Of a stretch of DNA of 64,000 bases, positions 28,704 to 39,370 are shown in pieces. Origin of the DNA: Serratia sp. AKBS12 (GTDB taxonomy: Bacteria; Pseudomonadota; Gammaproteobacteria; Enterobacterales; Enterobacteriaceae); assembly GCF_024793895.1 (NCBI RefSeq), contig NZ_JANUSB010000015.1, positions 992,001 through 1,056,000 on the forward strand, given 5' to 3'. Numbering within the stretch: position 1 is the first letter of the stretch; every line of letters begins with the position of its first letter. A program made the translations under genes and the position numbers. The notes beneath the pieces were generated by a model that ran no database searches, was not told where the DNA came from, and saw only the letters and a list, made by a program, of their open reading frames with translations.

Positions 28704-29318
28704 ATGATTGGTCGTCTCAGAGGTAATATCCTGGAAAAGCAGCCGCCGCTGGTTTTGCTGGAAGCGAATGGCGTCGGTTACGAAGTACATATGCCGATGA
28801 CCTGCTTCTATGAACTGCCGGAGCTGGGGCAGGAAGCGATCGTATTTACCCATTTTGTGGTGCGCGAAGATGCACAATTATTATACGGTTTCAATGACAA
28901 GCAGGAGCGCGCGCTGTTCCGTGAGCTGATAAAAGTGAACGGCGTCGGGCCAAAGCTGGCGTTGGCTATCCTGTCTGGCATGTCGGCCCAGCAATTTGTC
29001 AGCGCGGTTGAACGCGAGGAAATCACCGCCCTGGTGAAACTGCCGGGCGTCGGTAAAAAAACCGCCGAACGTCTGGTGGTAGAAATGAAGGACCGCTTCA
29101 AGGGGCTGAACGGCGACCTGTTCAACAACAGCAGCGAAATCAGCCTGCCGGCCAGCGCGACCCAGACGCAGGAAGTCGACGCCGAGGCCGAAGCCGCTTC
29201 CGCCCTGGTGGCCCTGGGATACAAGCCACAGGAAGCCAGCCGCATGGTCAGCAAGATCGCCAAGCCGGGTGCGGATTGCGAAACCCTGATCCGCGACGCG
29301 TTGCGCGCCGCACTGTAA
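28704..29318 (+). CDS. ruvA: Holliday junction branch migration protein RuvA
   Basis: A 204-residue protein (E. coli 203). It forms tetramers that hold the four-way junction and load RuvB. The N-terminal OB fold ([15 protein letters not shown]) is followed by two helix-hairpin-helix motifs ([24 protein letters not shown]) and a C-terminal domain III that contacts RuvB. GGAGGG precedes the ATG. SOS-controlled with ruvB. Confidence 0.97.
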   Translation: MIGRLRGNILEKQPPLVLLEANGVGYEVHMPMTCFYELPELGQEAIVFTHFVVREDAQLLYGFNDKQERALFRELIKVNGVGPKLALAILSGMSAQQFVSAVEREEITALVKLPGVGKKTAERLVVEMKDRFKGLNGDLFNNSSEISLPASATQTQEVDAEAEAASALVALGYKPQEASRMVSKIAKPGADCETLIRDALRAAL

Positions 29319-29338
29319 CCGTTGCGAAGGGATAAAAC

Positions 29339-30343
29339 ATGATTGAAGCCGACCGCCTGATCTCTGCCGAGCCGATTACCGAAGAAGAGGTTATCGACCG
29401 CGCGATTCGTCCCAAGCTGTTGACGGAATACGTCGGCCAGCCGCACGTTCGTGAACAGATGGAAATCTTCATACAGGCGGCGAAGCAGCGCAGTGACGCA
29501 TTGGATCACCTGCTGATATTTGGCCCGCCGGGGTTGGGGAAAACTACCCTGGCGAACATCGTTGCCAACGAGATGGGCGTCAATTTACGCACTACCTCTG
29601 GCCCGGTACTGGAAAAGGCCGGCGATCTGGCGGCCATGCTGACTAACCTCGAACCCCACGATGTGCTGTTTATCGATGAAATCCACCGTCTGTCGCCGGT
29701 GGTCGAAGAAGTGCTCTATCCGGCGATGGAGGACTATCAGTTGGATATCATGATCGGCGAAGGGCCGGCGGCGCGTTCGATCAAGCTCGACTTGCCGCCG
29801 TTTACCCTGATTGGCGCCACCACGCGCGCCGGCTCGCTGACGTCACCGCTGCGTGACCGTTTTGGCATCGTTCAGCGGCTGGAGTTTTATCAGGTAGCCG
29901 ACCTTGAGCACATTGTTTCACGTAGCGCCCATTGCCTTGGCCTGAGCCTGTCGCCGGAAGGCTCGCATGAAATCGCCCGACGAGCGCGCGGCACGCCGCG
30001 TATTGCCAATCGCCTGCTGCGGCGGGTGCGTGACTTTGCCGAAGTGCGAGCCAACGGCCAGATCAGCGGCGAAGTGGCCGCACAGGCGTTGAATATGCTC
30101 AACGTCGACGCCGAAGGCTTTGATTATATGGATCGCAAACTGTTGCTGGCGATTATCGATAAGTTCACCGGCGGGCCGGTGGGGCTGGATAACCTGGCGG
30201 CGGCGATTGGCGAAGAGCGGGAAACCATCGAAGATGTGATTGAGCCATTCCTGATCCAGCAGGGCTTTATCCAGCGCACGCCGCGCGGGCGGATGGCCAC
30301 GCTGCACGCCTATAAGCATTTCGGCATCGAACGCGAAGCATAA
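29339..30343 (+). CDS. ruvB: Holliday junction helicase motor RuvB
   Basis: A 334-residue AAA+ ATPase (E. coli 336). Walker A is GPPGLGKT at 62-69 and Walker B is LFIDEIHRL. The C-terminal winged helix ends at residues near FGIEREA. It drives branch migration with RuvA. It begins 20 bases after ruvA, behind GAAGGGAT. Confidence 0.97.
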   Translation: MIEADRLISAEPITEEEVIDRAIRPKLLTEYVGQPHVREQMEIFIQAAKQRSDALDHLLIFGPPGLGKTTLANIVANEMGVNLRTTSGPVLEKAGDLAAMLTNLEPHDVLFIDEIHRLSPVVEEVLYPAMEDYQLDIMIGEGPAARSIKLDLPPFTLIGATTRAGSLTSPLRDRFGIVQRLEFYQVADLEHIVSRSAHCLGLSLSPEGSHEIARRARGTPRIANRLLRRVRDFAEVRANGQISGEVAAQALNMLNVDAEGFDYMDRKLLLAIIDKFTGGPVGLDNLAAAIGEERETIEDVIEPFLIQQGFIQRTPRGRMATLHAYKHFGIEREA

Positions 30344-30345
30344 TA

Positions 30346-30374
30346 AAAAGGGCGCAATAGATTGCGCCCGATTA
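30346..30374. terminator. Terminator between ruvB and znuB
   Basis: GGGCGCAAT / ATTGCGCCC with flanking A-rich and T-containing sequence between the convergent genes. Confidence 0.75.
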
Positions 30375-30397
30375 TTTCGTCATTCCGATTGCGGCAT

Positions 30398-31183
30398 TTA
30401 CGCCTGCTGCCTTTTCGCCAGGCTGAGTACGAACAGTATTGCCGCACTCAGCACCACCGACGGGCCGGCCGGGGTGTCGTAAAATGCCGAAAAGGTCAAC
30501 CCGCCACTCACCGCCAGCATACCGATGACTACCGCATATCCGGCCATCTGTTCCGGCGTACGGGCAAACCGTCGCGCGGTGGCGGCTGGGATAATCAGCA
30601 GCGACGTAATAATCAGCGCGCCAACAAACTTCATCGCCAGGCCGATAGTCAACGCCGTCACCAGCATTAACACGGTACGCGCCCGAGCCAGATTGACGCC
30701 GTCAACGTGCGCCATTTCCGGGCTGATGGTCATCGACAGCAAATTGCGCCATTGCCACCATAGCACCAGCAGTACAACCGCCACGCCAATGGCAATCATG
30801 CCGATATCGCTCATGGTGACTGACAGCAGATCGCCAAACAGATAGGCCATCAGATCGACTCGCACGTTGGACATCAGCGCCACCACCACCAGCCCCAGCG
30901 ACAGAGCGCTGTGCGCCATGATGCCAAGCAGGGTATCGACGGAAAGCTGCGGGCGACGCTCCAGCCACACCAGTACCAGCGCCAGCAGCAGCGTAACGGC
31001 AATCACGGCATAAAACGGATTGATATCGAGCAACAGGCCGAACGCGACCCCGAGTAATGACGCATGTGCCAGCGTATCGCCAAAGTAGGACATGCGGCGC
31101 CAGACTACAAAAGATCCCAACGGGCCGGCGGCGGCAGCCAGTAAAATCCCGGCCAGCCAGCCGGGCAACAACAATTCGATCAT
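30398..31183 (-). CDS. znuB: Zinc ABC transporter permease ZnuB
   Basis: A 261-residue inner-membrane permease (E. coli 261) of the ABC-3 family, with about eight membrane segments. It forms the channel for high-affinity zinc uptake with ZnuA and ZnuC. It starts with [15 protein letters not shown] and overlaps znuC by 4 bases. Confidence 0.95.
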   Translation of the reverse strand: MIELLLPGWLAGILLAAAAGPLGSFVVWRRMSYFGDTLAHASLLGVAFGLLLDINPFYAVIAVTLLLALVLVWLERRPQLSVDTLLGIMAHSALSLGLVVVALMSNVRVDLMAYLFGDLLSVTMSDIGMIAIGVAVVLLVLWWQWRNLLSMTISPEMAHVDGVNLARARTVLMLVTALTIGLAMKFVGALIITSLLIIPAATARRFARTPEQMAGYAVVIGMLAVSGGLTFSAFYDTPAGPSVVLSAAILFVLSLAKRQQA

Positions 31184-31938
31184 GCCTCACGGCCCCCGGT
31201 TTTCTTTAACACGATTCTTCCTTGCAGATCGTGGCGATGATTATGATGATGGCGGTAAATCGCCAACTGCTCCGCGCCGTGGTTGCCAAACATGGCGATG
31301 AATTCCGGGTGCATCGACACCACCTCCGGCGTACCGGAACAGCAAATATGCTGATTGAGGCACAGCACTTCGTCCGTTTTCGCCATCACCAGGTGCAGAT
31401 CGTGAGATACCATCAACACCGCGCAGCCGAGCTCTTTACGCAACTGGTCGATAAGATCGTACAGCGCCAGTTGACCGTTGACGTCGACGCCCTGCGTCGG
31501 CTCGTCAAGCACCAGCAGTTGCGGCTTGTTGAGCAACGCGCGTGCCAGCAGGACGCGCTGGTTTTCACCACCGGACAGCTTTTGCATCGGTTGATCGAGC
31601 AGATGGGCGGCATGCACGCGCTTCAAGGCTGGCAGGATATCGGCCTTCTTGACGCCGGGCTTCAGGCGCATAAAACGGCTGACGGTCAGCGGCAGGGTGG
31701 CATCGAGGTGCAATTTCTGCGGGACATAACCGATGCGCAGGCCCGGCTGTCGTTCAACCTCGCCTTTGGTTGGCGCAATCAGCCCCAGAACCACGCGCAC
31801 CAGCGTAGATTTACCCGCACCGTTCGGCCCGAGCAGCGTCAGAATCCGGCCTGGCAGCAGGCTGAGTGAAATATTCGACAGCACGTTACGGCTGCCAAAA
31901 GAAACGGAGATATTTTTTAGCGTTGTCAGTGTAGACAT
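31180..31938 (-). CDS. znuC: Zinc ABC transporter ATPase ZnuC
   Basis: A 252-residue ABC ATPase (E. coli 251). Walker [10 protein letters not shown], signature [15 protein letters not shown], Walker [13 protein letters not shown], switch histidine in VSHDLH. The C-terminal tail contains a histidine cluster (YRHHHNHRH). First gene of znuCB, divergent from znuA across the Zur box. Confidence 0.95.
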   Translation of the reverse strand: MSTLTTLKNISVSFGSRNVLSNISLSLLPGRILTLLGPNGAGKSTLVRVVLGLIAPTKGEVERQPGLRIGYVPQKLHLDATLPLTVSRFMRLKPGVKKADILPALKRVHAAHLLDQPMQKLSGGENQRVLLARALLNKPQLLVLDEPTQGVDVNGQLALYDLIDQLRKELGCAVLMVSHDLHLVMAKTDEVLCLNQHICCSGTPEVVSMHPEFIAMFGNHGAEQLAIYRHHHNHRHDLQGRIVLKKTGGREA

Positions 31939-31965
31939 GTCTGATTACATTTTGCAGAACTTACC

Positions 31966-31985
31966 GGATGTTATAATATCACGCC
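31966..31985. promoter_or_regulatory. Zur box between znuC and znuA
   Basis: GGATGTTATAATATCACGCC is a good match to the enterobacterial Zur operator GAAATGTTATAATATCAC. It contains a TATAAT -10 and lies in the short divergent interval, so zinc-bound Zur would repress both directions. Confidence 0.85.
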
Positions 31986-32016
31986 TCGCGGATTAACACG
32001 ATGGAGATAATCGACT

Positions 32017-32973
32017 ATGACACAGAAAAATAAATGGCTGCAGCGCACGCTGTTGGCCAGTGCGTTGCTGGTGGCGGGCAGCGCCTCTGCAGCAGTGGTA
32101 ACCACGCTGCGGCCGTTGGGCTTTATTGCGTCGGAAATTGCCGACGGCGTGACTGACACCGAGATTTTGCTGCCGGACGGTGCCTCACCGCATGATTTCG
32201 CGCTGCGTCCTTCCGATTTGCAACGCTTGCGCACAGCCGATCTGGTGGTGTGGGTGGGACCGGATATGGAAGCCTTCCTCTCCAAGGCGTTACAGCCGGT
32301 CGCAGCCAACAAGCAGATCGCCATTGCCGAATTGCCGGCGGTAAAACCGCTGCTGCTGAAAGGCGACGACCATCATGAGCATGAGCAAGAGGCGCATAAT
32401 CATGCAGCACACGATCACGCCGATGAGCACGGTGATGACCAGCACCATCACGATCACGGTGAATACAATATGCACGTCTGGCTGTCGCCAGAAATCGCAA
32501 AAGTGACTGCGATCGCGATTCACGACAGATTATTGGAACTTATGCCGCAAAATAAGGACAAATTAGACGCAAACCTGCGCCGGTTCGAGGATCAGCTAGC
32601 GCAAACTGATAAAAATGTTGTTAAGATGCTTACGCCTGTGCAAGGTAAGGGTTATTTTGTTTTTCATGATGCTTACGGCTACTTTGAGAAACATTACGGT
32701 TTGAGCCCGTTGGGCCATTTCACCGTTAACCCGGAGATCCAGCCGGGAGCACAGCGCTTACACCAAATTCGAACACAGTTGGTTGAGCAAAAAGCGGAAT
32801 GCGTTTTTGCTGAGCCACAATTCAGGCCGGCCGTAATCACTGCCGTTGCCAAGGGTACCAAAGTGCGTTCTGGAACGCTGGACCCGCTGGGCAGCGGCAT
32901 CGCATTGGGGAAGGGCAGCTACGGGAACTTCCTGACAGCGCTGTCTAACCAATACGTGAGCTGCCTGAAGTAA
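32017..32973 (+). CDS. znuA: Periplasmic zinc-binding protein ZnuA
   Basis: A 318-residue cluster A-I solute-binding protein (E. coli 310). The signal peptide ends near A25. Zinc ligands include H59 (SPHD) and H153 (MHVW). A charged loop at about 118-148 carries 12 histidines and many acids, typical of zinc-binding ZnuA proteins. It captures periplasmic zinc for ZnuBC. Confidence 0.95.
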   Translation: MTQKNKWLQRTLLASALLVAGSASAAVVTTLRPLGFIASEIADGVTDTEILLPDGASPHDFALRPSDLQRLRTADLVVWVGPDMEAFLSKALQPVAANKQIAIAELPAVKPLLLKGDDHHEHEQEAHNHAAHDHADEHGDDQHHHDHGEYNMHVWLSPEIAKVTAIAIHDRLLELMPQNKDKLDANLRRFEDQLAQTDKNVVKMLTPVQGKGYFVFHDAYGYFEKHYGLSPLGHFTVNPEIQPGAQRLHQIRTQLVEQKAECVFAEPQFRPAVITAVAKGTKVRSGTLDPLGSGIALGKGSYGNFLTALSNQYVSCLK

Positions 32974-32994
32974 AGATTATGAGGATAATATCGA

Positions 32995-34317
32995 GTGCAG
33001 CAGATAGTCCGAACTATCGCTCTGGCGTATAACAACCTGCCTCGACCCCACCGCGTCATGCTGGGGTCGTTGACAGTGGTTACCCTGGCCGTTGCCGTTT
33101 GGCGGCCTTTTGTTTACCACCCAGAACATGATCCCATCGTAAAGAACGTCGTCCTGGAGGCAAGCCAGGTACGATCGCTATTGCCAGAGGCCAGTGAGCC
33201 GATTGATGCCGACCAACCCACTCCCGATGATGACATCCCCCAGGATGAGCTGGACCAAAAGGTCGCCGGCGAGGAAGGCGTGCATGAATATGTTGTTTCT
33301 ACCGGTGATACCCTCAGCAGCATCCTGACTCAGTACGGCATCGACATGTCGGACGTCGCCCAGTTGGCGACGCAAAACCGCGAGCTGCGCAATTTGAAAA
33401 TTGGTCAGCAGCTGTCATGGACGGTGAACGAGGCCGGCGATCTGCAACGACTGACCTGGGAAGTCTCCCGTCGTGAAACCCGCACTTACGATCGTGTTGG
33501 CAACAACTTCAAGGAAAGCAGAGAAACCCAGAAGGGCGAATGGCGCAACCAGGTGTTGGCCGGCAGCCTGAAAGGCAGTTTCGTCAGCAGCGCGTCGGCT
33601 GCGGGCCTGAGCCGCAGCGAAATCAACTCGGTGATCAAGGCGTTGCAATGGCAGCTGGATTTCCGCAAGCTGCGCAAGGGCGATCAGTTCTCGGTGTTGA
33701 TGTCGCGCGAGCAGTTTGAAGGCAAGAACGAGCAGAGCCAATTGCTTGGTGTACGCCTGCGCTCCGGTGGCAAGGATTACTATGCCATTCGCGCTGAAGA
33801 CGGCAAGTTCTACGACCGTCAGGGTTCCGGGCTGGCGCGTGGCTTCATGCGTTTCCCGACCATGAAACAGTTCCGCATTTCCTCCAACTTCAATCCACGC
33901 CGTATTAACCCGGTAACCGGTCGCGTTGCGCCGCACAAGGGCGTTGACTTCGCCATGCCGGTTGGTACACCGGTATTGGCCATCGGTGATGGTGAAGTGG
34001 TTATCGCCAAGCGCAGCGGTGCGGCGGGCAATTACGTGGCAATCCGCCATGGCCGCCAATATACCACGCGTTATATGCACCTGAAAAAACTGCTGGTCAA
34101 GCCGGGCCAGAAGGTCAAACGTGGCGATCGCATCGCACTGTCCGGCAATACCGGCCGTTCAACCGGGCCGCATCTGCACTTTGAGTTCTGGGTTGGCAAG
34201 CAGGCGGTTAACCCGTTGACGGCCAAACTGCCACGCTCCGAAGGGCTGAGCGGCAAGGACCGCAGCGATTATCTGGCGCAGGTGCGTGAAGTGGTACCGC
34301 AGTTGCAACTGAATTAA
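32995..34317 (+). CDS. mepM: Murein DD-endopeptidase MepM
   Basis: A 440-residue protein, the same length as E. coli MepM (YebA). An N-terminal membrane anchor (about residues 20-36) is followed by a LysM domain (near 96-140) and a C-terminal M23 peptidase with HKGVDFAMP and HLHFEFW zinc motifs. It cuts D-Ala-mDAP cross-links to let new glycan strands in. The start is GTG, 8 bases after GAGGAT; this start yields the E. coli length. Confidence 0.95.
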   Translation: MQQIVRTIALAYNNLPRPHRVMLGSLTVVTLAVAVWRPFVYHPEHDPIVKNVVLEASQVRSLLPEASEPIDADQPTPDDDIPQDELDQKVAGEEGVHEYVVSTGDTLSSILTQYGIDMSDVAQLATQNRELRNLKIGQQLSWTVNEAGDLQRLTWEVSRRETRTYDRVGNNFKESRETQKGEWRNQVLAGSLKGSFVSSASAAGLSRSEINSVIKALQWQLDFRKLRKGDQFSVLMSREQFEGKNEQSQLLGVRLRSGGKDYYAIRAEDGKFYDRQGSGLARGFMRFPTMKQFRISSNFNPRRINPVTGRVAPHKGVDFAMPVGTPVLAIGDGEVVIAKRSGAAGNYVAIRHGRQYTTRYMHLKKLLVKPGQKVKRGDRIALSGNTGRSTGPHLHFEFWVGKQAVNPLTAKLPRSEGLSGKDRSDYLAQVREVVPQLQLN

Positions 34318-34360
34318 TCCGCAGGTGCCCGCCGCAAGGAGAGGGGTATAAATCTTCATT

Positions 34361-34395
34361 CATCGGCCTGAGTTATTTGTCAGGCCGATGTTTTT
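34361..34395 (+). terminator. mepM terminator
   Basis: A perfect 10 bp stem CATCGGCCTG / CAGGCCGATG with a 10-base loop, followed by TTTTTC. Confidence 0.9.
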
Positions 34396-34476
34396 CTTTG
34401 GTGCTTCGCCGCAGTTAATTGCAAATTCATCATCTGCAATTATTATTAGCCGAACCGCTAAATTAAGAGTTGGTGC

Positions 34477-35445
34477 ATGCAAAACGATAAAAAATCGAAC
34501 GTTGAGTTCATTCCGCAATTTCAGAAAGCCTTCTTCCATCCACGTTACTGGGGCGTTTGGTTGGGAACCGGTCTGATGGCTGGCGTATCGCTGATCCCGG
34601 CGCGTATGCGTGACCCGGTGCTGGGCGCCGTGGGTAAACTGGCCGGTAAAGTGGCCAAGGGCGCGCGGCGCCGTGCACGGATAAATTTGCTGTACTGCTT
34701 GCCGGAAGTCTCGGAAAACGATCGCGAGCATATTATTGATGAAATGTTCGCTACCGCGCCGCAGTCGATGGTGCTGATGGCGGAACTGGCGTGTACCGAT
34801 CCGCAAAGGGTGCTGAAACGCGTGCGTTGGCATGGCGAAGAGGTGCTGGATAACATCCGTGCCGAAGGCCGCAACGTGATTTTTCTGGTTCCCCATGGCT
34901 GGGCGGTGGACGTTCCGGCGATGCTGATGGCGGCACGCGGTCAACCAATGGCTGCGATGTTCCACAACCAGCGCAACCAACTGGTGGATTACCTGTGGAA
35001 TGCGGTACGTCGCAAATTCGGCGGCCGCATGCATGCGCGTAATGACGGCATCAAGCCATTTATCAGCTCGGTGCGCCAGGGCTACTGGGGCTATTACTTG
35101 CCCGATCAGGACCACGGCGCGGAGCACAGCGAGTTCGTCGATTTCTTCGCCACCTACAAGGCAACCCTACCGGCGGTCGGGCGACTGATGAAAGTCTGCC
35201 GCGCGGCCATTGTGCCGCTGTTCCCGGTCTACAACGGCAAGACCAGCATGCTGGATATTTATATCCGTCCGCCGATGGATGATTTGGCGCAGGCCGATGA
35301 CCGCCAGATTGCGCGCCGCATGAACGAGGAAGTGGAGAATCTGGTGGGGCCGAATCCAGAGCAATACACCTGGATCCTCAAACTGCTGAAGACACGCAAA
35401 GAAGGGGAGACTGAGCCTTATTCCCGTGACGATTTATACCGCTGA
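34477..35445 (+). CDS. lpxM: Lipid A myristoyltransferase LpxM
   Basis: A 322-residue late acyltransferase (E. coli LpxM/MsbB 323) that adds the sixth acyl chain to lipid A at the inner membrane. The HX4D catalytic motif is H-G-W-A-V-D in FLVPHGWAVD, and a membrane helix lies near residues 25-45. The order znuA-mepM-lpxM is as in E. coli. Confidence 0.95.
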   Translation: MQNDKKSNVEFIPQFQKAFFHPRYWGVWLGTGLMAGVSLIPARMRDPVLGAVGKLAGKVAKGARRRARINLLYCLPEVSENDREHIIDEMFATAPQSMVLMAELACTDPQRVLKRVRWHGEEVLDNIRAEGRNVIFLVPHGWAVDVPAMLMAARGQPMAAMFHNQRNQLVDYLWNAVRRKFGGRMHARNDGIKPFISSVRQGYWGYYLPDQDHGAEHSEFVDFFATYKATLPAVGRLMKVCRAAIVPLFPVYNGKTSMLDIYIRPPMDDLAQADDRQIARRMNEEVENLVGPNPEQYTWILKLLKTRKEGETEPYSRDDLYR

Positions 35446-35462
35446 TCGCTGAGACGCGTGAG

Positions 35463-35487
35463 AAAAGGCGCCGGTGGCGCCTTTTTC
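35463..35487 (+). terminator. lpxM terminator
   Basis: GGCGCC / GGCGCC with flanking A and T runs, just before the convergent LRR gene. Confidence 0.8.
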
Positions 35488-35496
35488 CGGATGGTT

Positions 35497-36387
35497 TCAA
35501 ACGTGCACCAGACAGCCTTGTTCAATCAGGCTGTCGAGCACCGCGGGGTACTGCGTGAAGTTATTCCAGCGTAAATCCAGCCGGCGCAGATTTTTCATCG
35601 CCGCCAGGCCGGTTGGCAGCGTGCTGAGGCGATTGGCGCGCAAATCCAGCGATTGCAACGCGGCAAGTTGGCAAAACTCCTCGGGTAAATGCGTTAGTGC
35701 ATTAAAACGTAAATTCAGCTCGCGCAGTTGGCTTAACTGGCCAAACGAGTCGGGCAGTCGTTCAATAGCATTGTTTGCAACGTCAAGCACGTCTAGCGCC
35801 GTTAATCCGGCAATGGCCGCCGGCAGTTCGCTCAGGCGGTTTTTCATCAGGTGCAGTTCGCGCAGCCTGGTTAACCGGCCGATCGCAGCGGGCAGGCTGG
35901 AGATGGCATTATTGTAGAGCCGCAGTTCCTGCAGATTGCCCAATTGCCACACCGCCGCCGGCACTGCGGTCAAACGGTTATCGGTGACGTTCAGGTAGCG
36001 CAACTCGGACAGTTGGCCGAGTGTGGTCGGCAAATCGCTAAAAAGGTTATCGCTCAGATAGAGATACCGTAACCGGGTTAACTGACCAATCTCTACGGGG
36101 ACCTGTGTCGCCTGGTTGTGGCCGAAATCCAGCATTTCCAACTGGCGTAATGCCCCGATCTGCGGTGGCAGCTGCGTGAGTTGATTGCAGGAAATATTCA
36201 GCACCCGCAAATTTGTGTGATTGAATATTTGCTGTGGGAATACCGTGAGGCGGTTGTCATACAGGCTGATTTTACGCAGTTGCGAGCCCTGCAATGCTCG
36301 CGGGTCGATTTGCGTCAGCGCCTGCCCGTCACAGTCAAGATGCGCTGTCGAGGCGTTCACGGTGCTTGAGGTATGTTGATGAAGCAT
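35497..36387 (-). CDS. Leucine-rich-repeat protein
   Basis: A 296-residue protein built almost entirely of about ten 23-residue LRRs of the type LxxLxxLxLxxNxLxxLPxxI. There is no signal peptide, membrane segment, E3-ligase domain or other catalytic part. Such proteins usually bind other proteins; the partner is unknown. The start is placed at ATG 36387 because the longer frame from 36456 begins inside the pykA terminator. It lies downstream of pykA on the same strand. Confidence 0.83.
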   Translation of the reverse strand: MLHQHTSSTVNASTAHLDCDGQALTQIDPRALQGSQLRKISLYDNRLTVFPQQIFNHTNLRVLNISCNQLTQLPPQIGALRQLEMLDFGHNQATQVPVEIGQLTRLRYLYLSDNLFSDLPTTLGQLSELRYLNVTDNRLTAVPAAVWQLGNLQELRLYNNAISSLPAAIGRLTRLRELHLMKNRLSELPAAIAGLTALDVLDVANNAIERLPDSFGQLSQLRELNLRFNALTHLPEEFCQLAALQSLDLRANRLSTLPTGLAAMKNLRRLDLRWNNFTQYPAVLDSLIEQGCLVHV

Positions 36388-36442
36388 AGGAGCTGATCCC
36401 TGCAAGGGGGTGAGGCATTCACGCCGTGGAACATCGGTGGGG

Positions 36443-36470
36443 AAAATGCCGGTCAATGACCGGCATTAAA
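36443..36470 (-). terminator. pykA terminator
   Basis: AATGCCGGTC / GACCGGCATT stem followed on the minus strand by TTCCCC, eight bases after the pykA stop. Confidence 0.7.
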
Positions 36471-36477
36471 CAGCGAA

Positions 36478-37920
36478 TTACTCAACGCGCAGGATGCGGC
36501 TGGTATTGGTGGTACCGACGGTACTCATCACATCACCCTGGGTGACGATCACCAGATCGCCGGACAACAGATAGCCCTTGTCGCGCAGACGATTGATGGC
36601 GTCATTGGCGGCAGCCACGCCATCGGTGTGGCTGTCGAAGTACACCGGCGTCACGCCACGATACAATGCGGTCAGGTTCAGGGTGTGCTCATGGCGAGAC
36701 ATGGCAAAGATTGGCAGCCCGGAGCTGATGCGTGACATCATCAGCGCAGTGCGGCCGGACTCGGTCATGGCAATGATGGCGGTGACGCCTTTCAGGTGGT
36801 TGGCGGCATACATCGAAGACATGGCAATCGCTTCTTCGATATTGTCGAACTGCACCTCGAGGCGGTGTTTGGAGACGTTGATGCTTGGGATTTTCTCCGC
36901 ACCCAGGCAAACCCGCGCCATCGCTGCTACCGTTTCTGCCGGGTATTGGCCGGCGGCGGTTTCCGCAGACAGCATCACGGCGTCGGTGCCATCCAGCACC
37001 GCGTTCGCCACGTCCATCACTTCGGCGCGGGTTGGCATCGGGTTGGTGATCATCGACTCCATCATCTGGGTAGCGGTGATCACTACGCGGTTCAGCGTGC
37101 GCGCACGACGGATCAGTTTCTTCTGGATGCCGACCAGCTCAGGATCGCCGATTTCTACGCCCAGATCGCCACGGGCCACCATCACCACATCGGACGCCAG
37201 AATGATATCGTCCATCGCTTCGTCGGTGCAGACGGCCTCTGCGCGTTCGACTTTGGAGACGATTTTGGCGTTGCAGCCGGCATCACGCGCCAAACGGCGA
37301 GCATAGTTCAGATCTTCACCGGTGCGCGGGAAGGATACCGCCAGGTAGTCGACGCCGATTTTGGCAGCGGTGACGATGTCGGCCTTGTCTTTGTCGGTCA
37401 ACGCTTCGGCAGACAGACCACCGCCGAGTTTGTTGATGCCCTTGTTGTTTGACAACGGGCCACCGACGGTCACTTCGGTGAATACCTTCATGCCTTGCAC
37501 TTCCAGCACTTTAAGCTGAACGCGGCCGTCATCCAGCAACAGCACATCGCCCGGCACCACGTCGGCAGGCAGGCCTTTATAGTCGATACCGACTTTTTCT
37601 TTATCGCCTTCGCCTTTTGCCATGTTGGCATCGAGCAGGAATTTGTCGCCGATGTTCAGGAAGATCTTGCCTTCCTTGAAGGTGGAAACACGAATTTTTG
37701 GCCCTTGAAGATCGCCGAGGATAGCCACGTGACGCCCAAGTTTGGCGGCAATTTCACGCACCTTGTCCGCACGAGCCTGGTGATCTTCCGCAGTGCCGTG
37801 GGAAAAGTTGAGCCGAACTACGTTGGCGCCGGCGGCAATGATCTTTTCCAGATTATTGTCGCGGTCAGTAGCCGGACCCAGTGTGGTAACAATTTTGGTT
37901 CTTCTGAGCCGTCTGGACAT
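36478..37920 (-). CDS. pykA: Pyruvate kinase II
   Basis: A 480-residue enzyme, the same length as E. coli PykA. It converts phosphoenolpyruvate and ADP to pyruvate and ATP, and is the AMP-activated isozyme. The N-terminal signature [12 protein letters not shown], the active-site segment [10 protein letters not shown] with MTNP-type [22 protein letters not shown] following, and the C-terminal allosteric domain are complete. It is downstream of and co-directional with hexR. Confidence 0.96.
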   Translation of the reverse strand: MSRRLRRTKIVTTLGPATDRDNNLEKIIAAGANVVRLNFSHGTAEDHQARADKVREIAAKLGRHVAILGDLQGPKIRVSTFKEGKIFLNIGDKFLLDANMAKGEGDKEKVGIDYKGLPADVVPGDVLLLDDGRVQLKVLEVQGMKVFTEVTVGGPLSNNKGINKLGGGLSAEALTDKDKADIVTAAKIGVDYLAVSFPRTGEDLNYARRLARDAGCNAKIVSKVERAEAVCTDEAMDDIILASDVVMVARGDLGVEIGDPELVGIQKKLIRRARTLNRVVITATQMMESMITNPMPTRAEVMDVANAVLDGTDAVMLSAETAAGQYPAETVAAMARVCLGAEKIPSINVSKHRLEVQFDNIEEAIAMSSMYAANHLKGVTAIIAMTESGRTALMMSRISSGLPIFAMSRHEHTLNLTALYRGVTPVYFDSHTDGVAAANDAINRLRDKGYLLSGDLVIVTQGDVMSTVGTTNTSRILRVE

Positions 37921-38117
37921 GTCTTACTCCGTTGACTGGTGAAGCAAATAAGGTGTTGCGATAAACATCGGATAACAAAACCAGGTGTGAATGCTAATTT
38001 AACTACACTGATGTTTCACCCGGGTTACCCGCATGAGCGTATTAGTACGGTACAGACTATAATGCTGCCGATCAAATAGTCGGCATTGATCCTGTTTTCG
38101 ACAGGTTTTGGTTTCGA

Positions 38118-38990
38118 TTATGCATCGAAATTGTTTGGGATAACCGCGCCCTTATCAAAGCGCGATTCTTTCAGTGCTTCCTTGACCCGCTTCAAGTTAT
38201 CTCTGAATTTATCCCCTCGACGCAAGGTAAATCCGGTTGCCAGCACGTCAATGAGCGTTAATTGCGCAATCCGCGATACCATGGGCATATAAACGTCGGT
38301 GTCTTCCGGCACGTCGAGCTGCAGGGCGAGAGTGGCTGCGTGCGCCAATGGCGTGTCGTGTGAGGTGATGGCGATGACGGTGGCGTCATTATCACGTGCC
38401 AGCTGCGCCATTTCCACCAGGTTTTTGGTTCGCCCGGTATGGGAGATAAGCACCACGACGTCGCCTTCGCTGGAGTTCATGCAGCTCATGCGTTGCATCA
38501 CGATGTCGTCAAAGTAGACCACCGGAATATTGAAACGAAAAAACTTGTTCATGGCGTCGTGCGCTACCGCGGCAGAGGCGCCAAGGCCGAAGAACGAGAT
38601 CTTTTTGGCCTGGGTAAGCAGATCGACCGCACGATTGATAGCGGCAACATCCAGACTTGCCTTTACAGTATCCAGACTGGCCATGACCGATTCAAAGATT
38701 TTGTTGGTGTAGGCGTCGACGCTGTCGTCTTCTTCAACGTTGCGATTTACATACGGCGTACCGTTCGCCAGGCTTTGTGCCAAATGCAGTTTGAAATCGG
38801 GAAACCCTTTGGTATCCAGCCGGCGGCAAAAGCGATTGACGGTAGGTTCGCTGACATCGGCCATGCGAGCCAGGGTGGCGATGCTGGAATGTATTGCCGT
38901 TTGTGGCGATGCGAGGATCACCTCGGCGACTTTCCTTTCAGACTTGCTCAGGATGTCCAGATGGCTCTGGATTTTTTCCAGCGTATTCAT
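38118..38990 (-). CDS. hexR: RpiR-family regulator HexR
   Basis: A 290-residue regulator (E. coli HexR 289). An N-terminal helix-turn-helix (about 1-77, with VSEPTVNRFCRRLD) is followed by a sugar-isomerase SIS domain that binds 2-keto-3-deoxy-6-phosphogluconate, which releases DNA. It represses zwf and Entner-Doudoroff genes. The ATG at 38990 matches the E. coli start; an ATG at 39008 adds 6 residues. It is divergent from zwf, whose promoter has a HexR site. Confidence 0.94.
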   Translation of the reverse strand: MNTLEKIQSHLDILSKSERKVAEVILASPQTAIHSSIATLARMADVSEPTVNRFCRRLDTKGFPDFKLHLAQSLANGTPYVNRNVEEDDSVDAYTNKIFESVMASLDTVKASLDVAAINRAVDLLTQAKKISFFGLGASAAVAHDAMNKFFRFNIPVVYFDDIVMQRMSCMNSSEGDVVVLISHTGRTKNLVEMAQLARDNDATVIAITSHDTPLAHAATLALQLDVPEDTDVYMPMVSRIAQLTLIDVLATGFTLRRGDKFRDNLKRVKEALKESRFDKGAVIPNNFDA

Positions 38991-39295
38991 ATAACGGGAG
39001 TCACTCATGGTTTTTTGCCCCAGAACTGAGATCGATTGGTGGTAACGATTTCAATCAAAGGAGACATCAATGCCGGTTTAATGAAAATATACTACGTGCT
39101 GGTAACCGTTGGCAGTAGCGACAGCGCGTTTGCTGGGATTTTTCACCAGAATATGAGCTGTGTCTAACTTTCATAATGGTAAAAGAGTGTCAAAAAAGAC
39201 AGAAAATTACAGTTTGTGTCATCCTCAGCGGCATTCGTGCCGCCTGATGCTTAACCCTCGGGTTTCTCCGTCTTTTTTTCTGCTTTTGATCCGGG

Positions 39296-39325
39296 TTTAC
39301 TGGCCGTAGGCAAAGAGAGTACATT
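39296..39325 (+). promoter_or_regulatory. Candidate zwf promoter
   Basis: -35 TTTACT (39296-39301), 18 bp spacer, -10 TACATT (39320-39325), immediately before the HexR operator. Confidence 0.55.
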
Positions 39326-39330
39326 AGTAA

Positions 39331-39345
39331 TGTAAGAAAATTACA
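39331..39345 (+). promoter_or_regulatory. HexR operator of zwf
   Basis: TGTAAGAAAATTACA is an almost perfect match to the HexR consensus TGTAATTAAATTACA. It lies just downstream of the predicted -10, so bound HexR would block initiation until KDPG accumulates. Confidence 0.8.
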
Positions 39346-39370
39346 AATATCCTGCAACGAGGAGATGAAC

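Larger units (their letters stand above)
38991..39370. other. hexR-zwf intergenic control region
   Basis: About 380 bases. The zwf end has a promoter and HexR box. The rest, including an A-rich stretch near 39180-39215, shows no gene; the short frames are not convincing. Confidence 0.5.

Noticed and set aside
36796-37452. 218-codon open frame antisense to pykA
   Set aside because: pykA is complete and conserved; the antisense frame has no family features.
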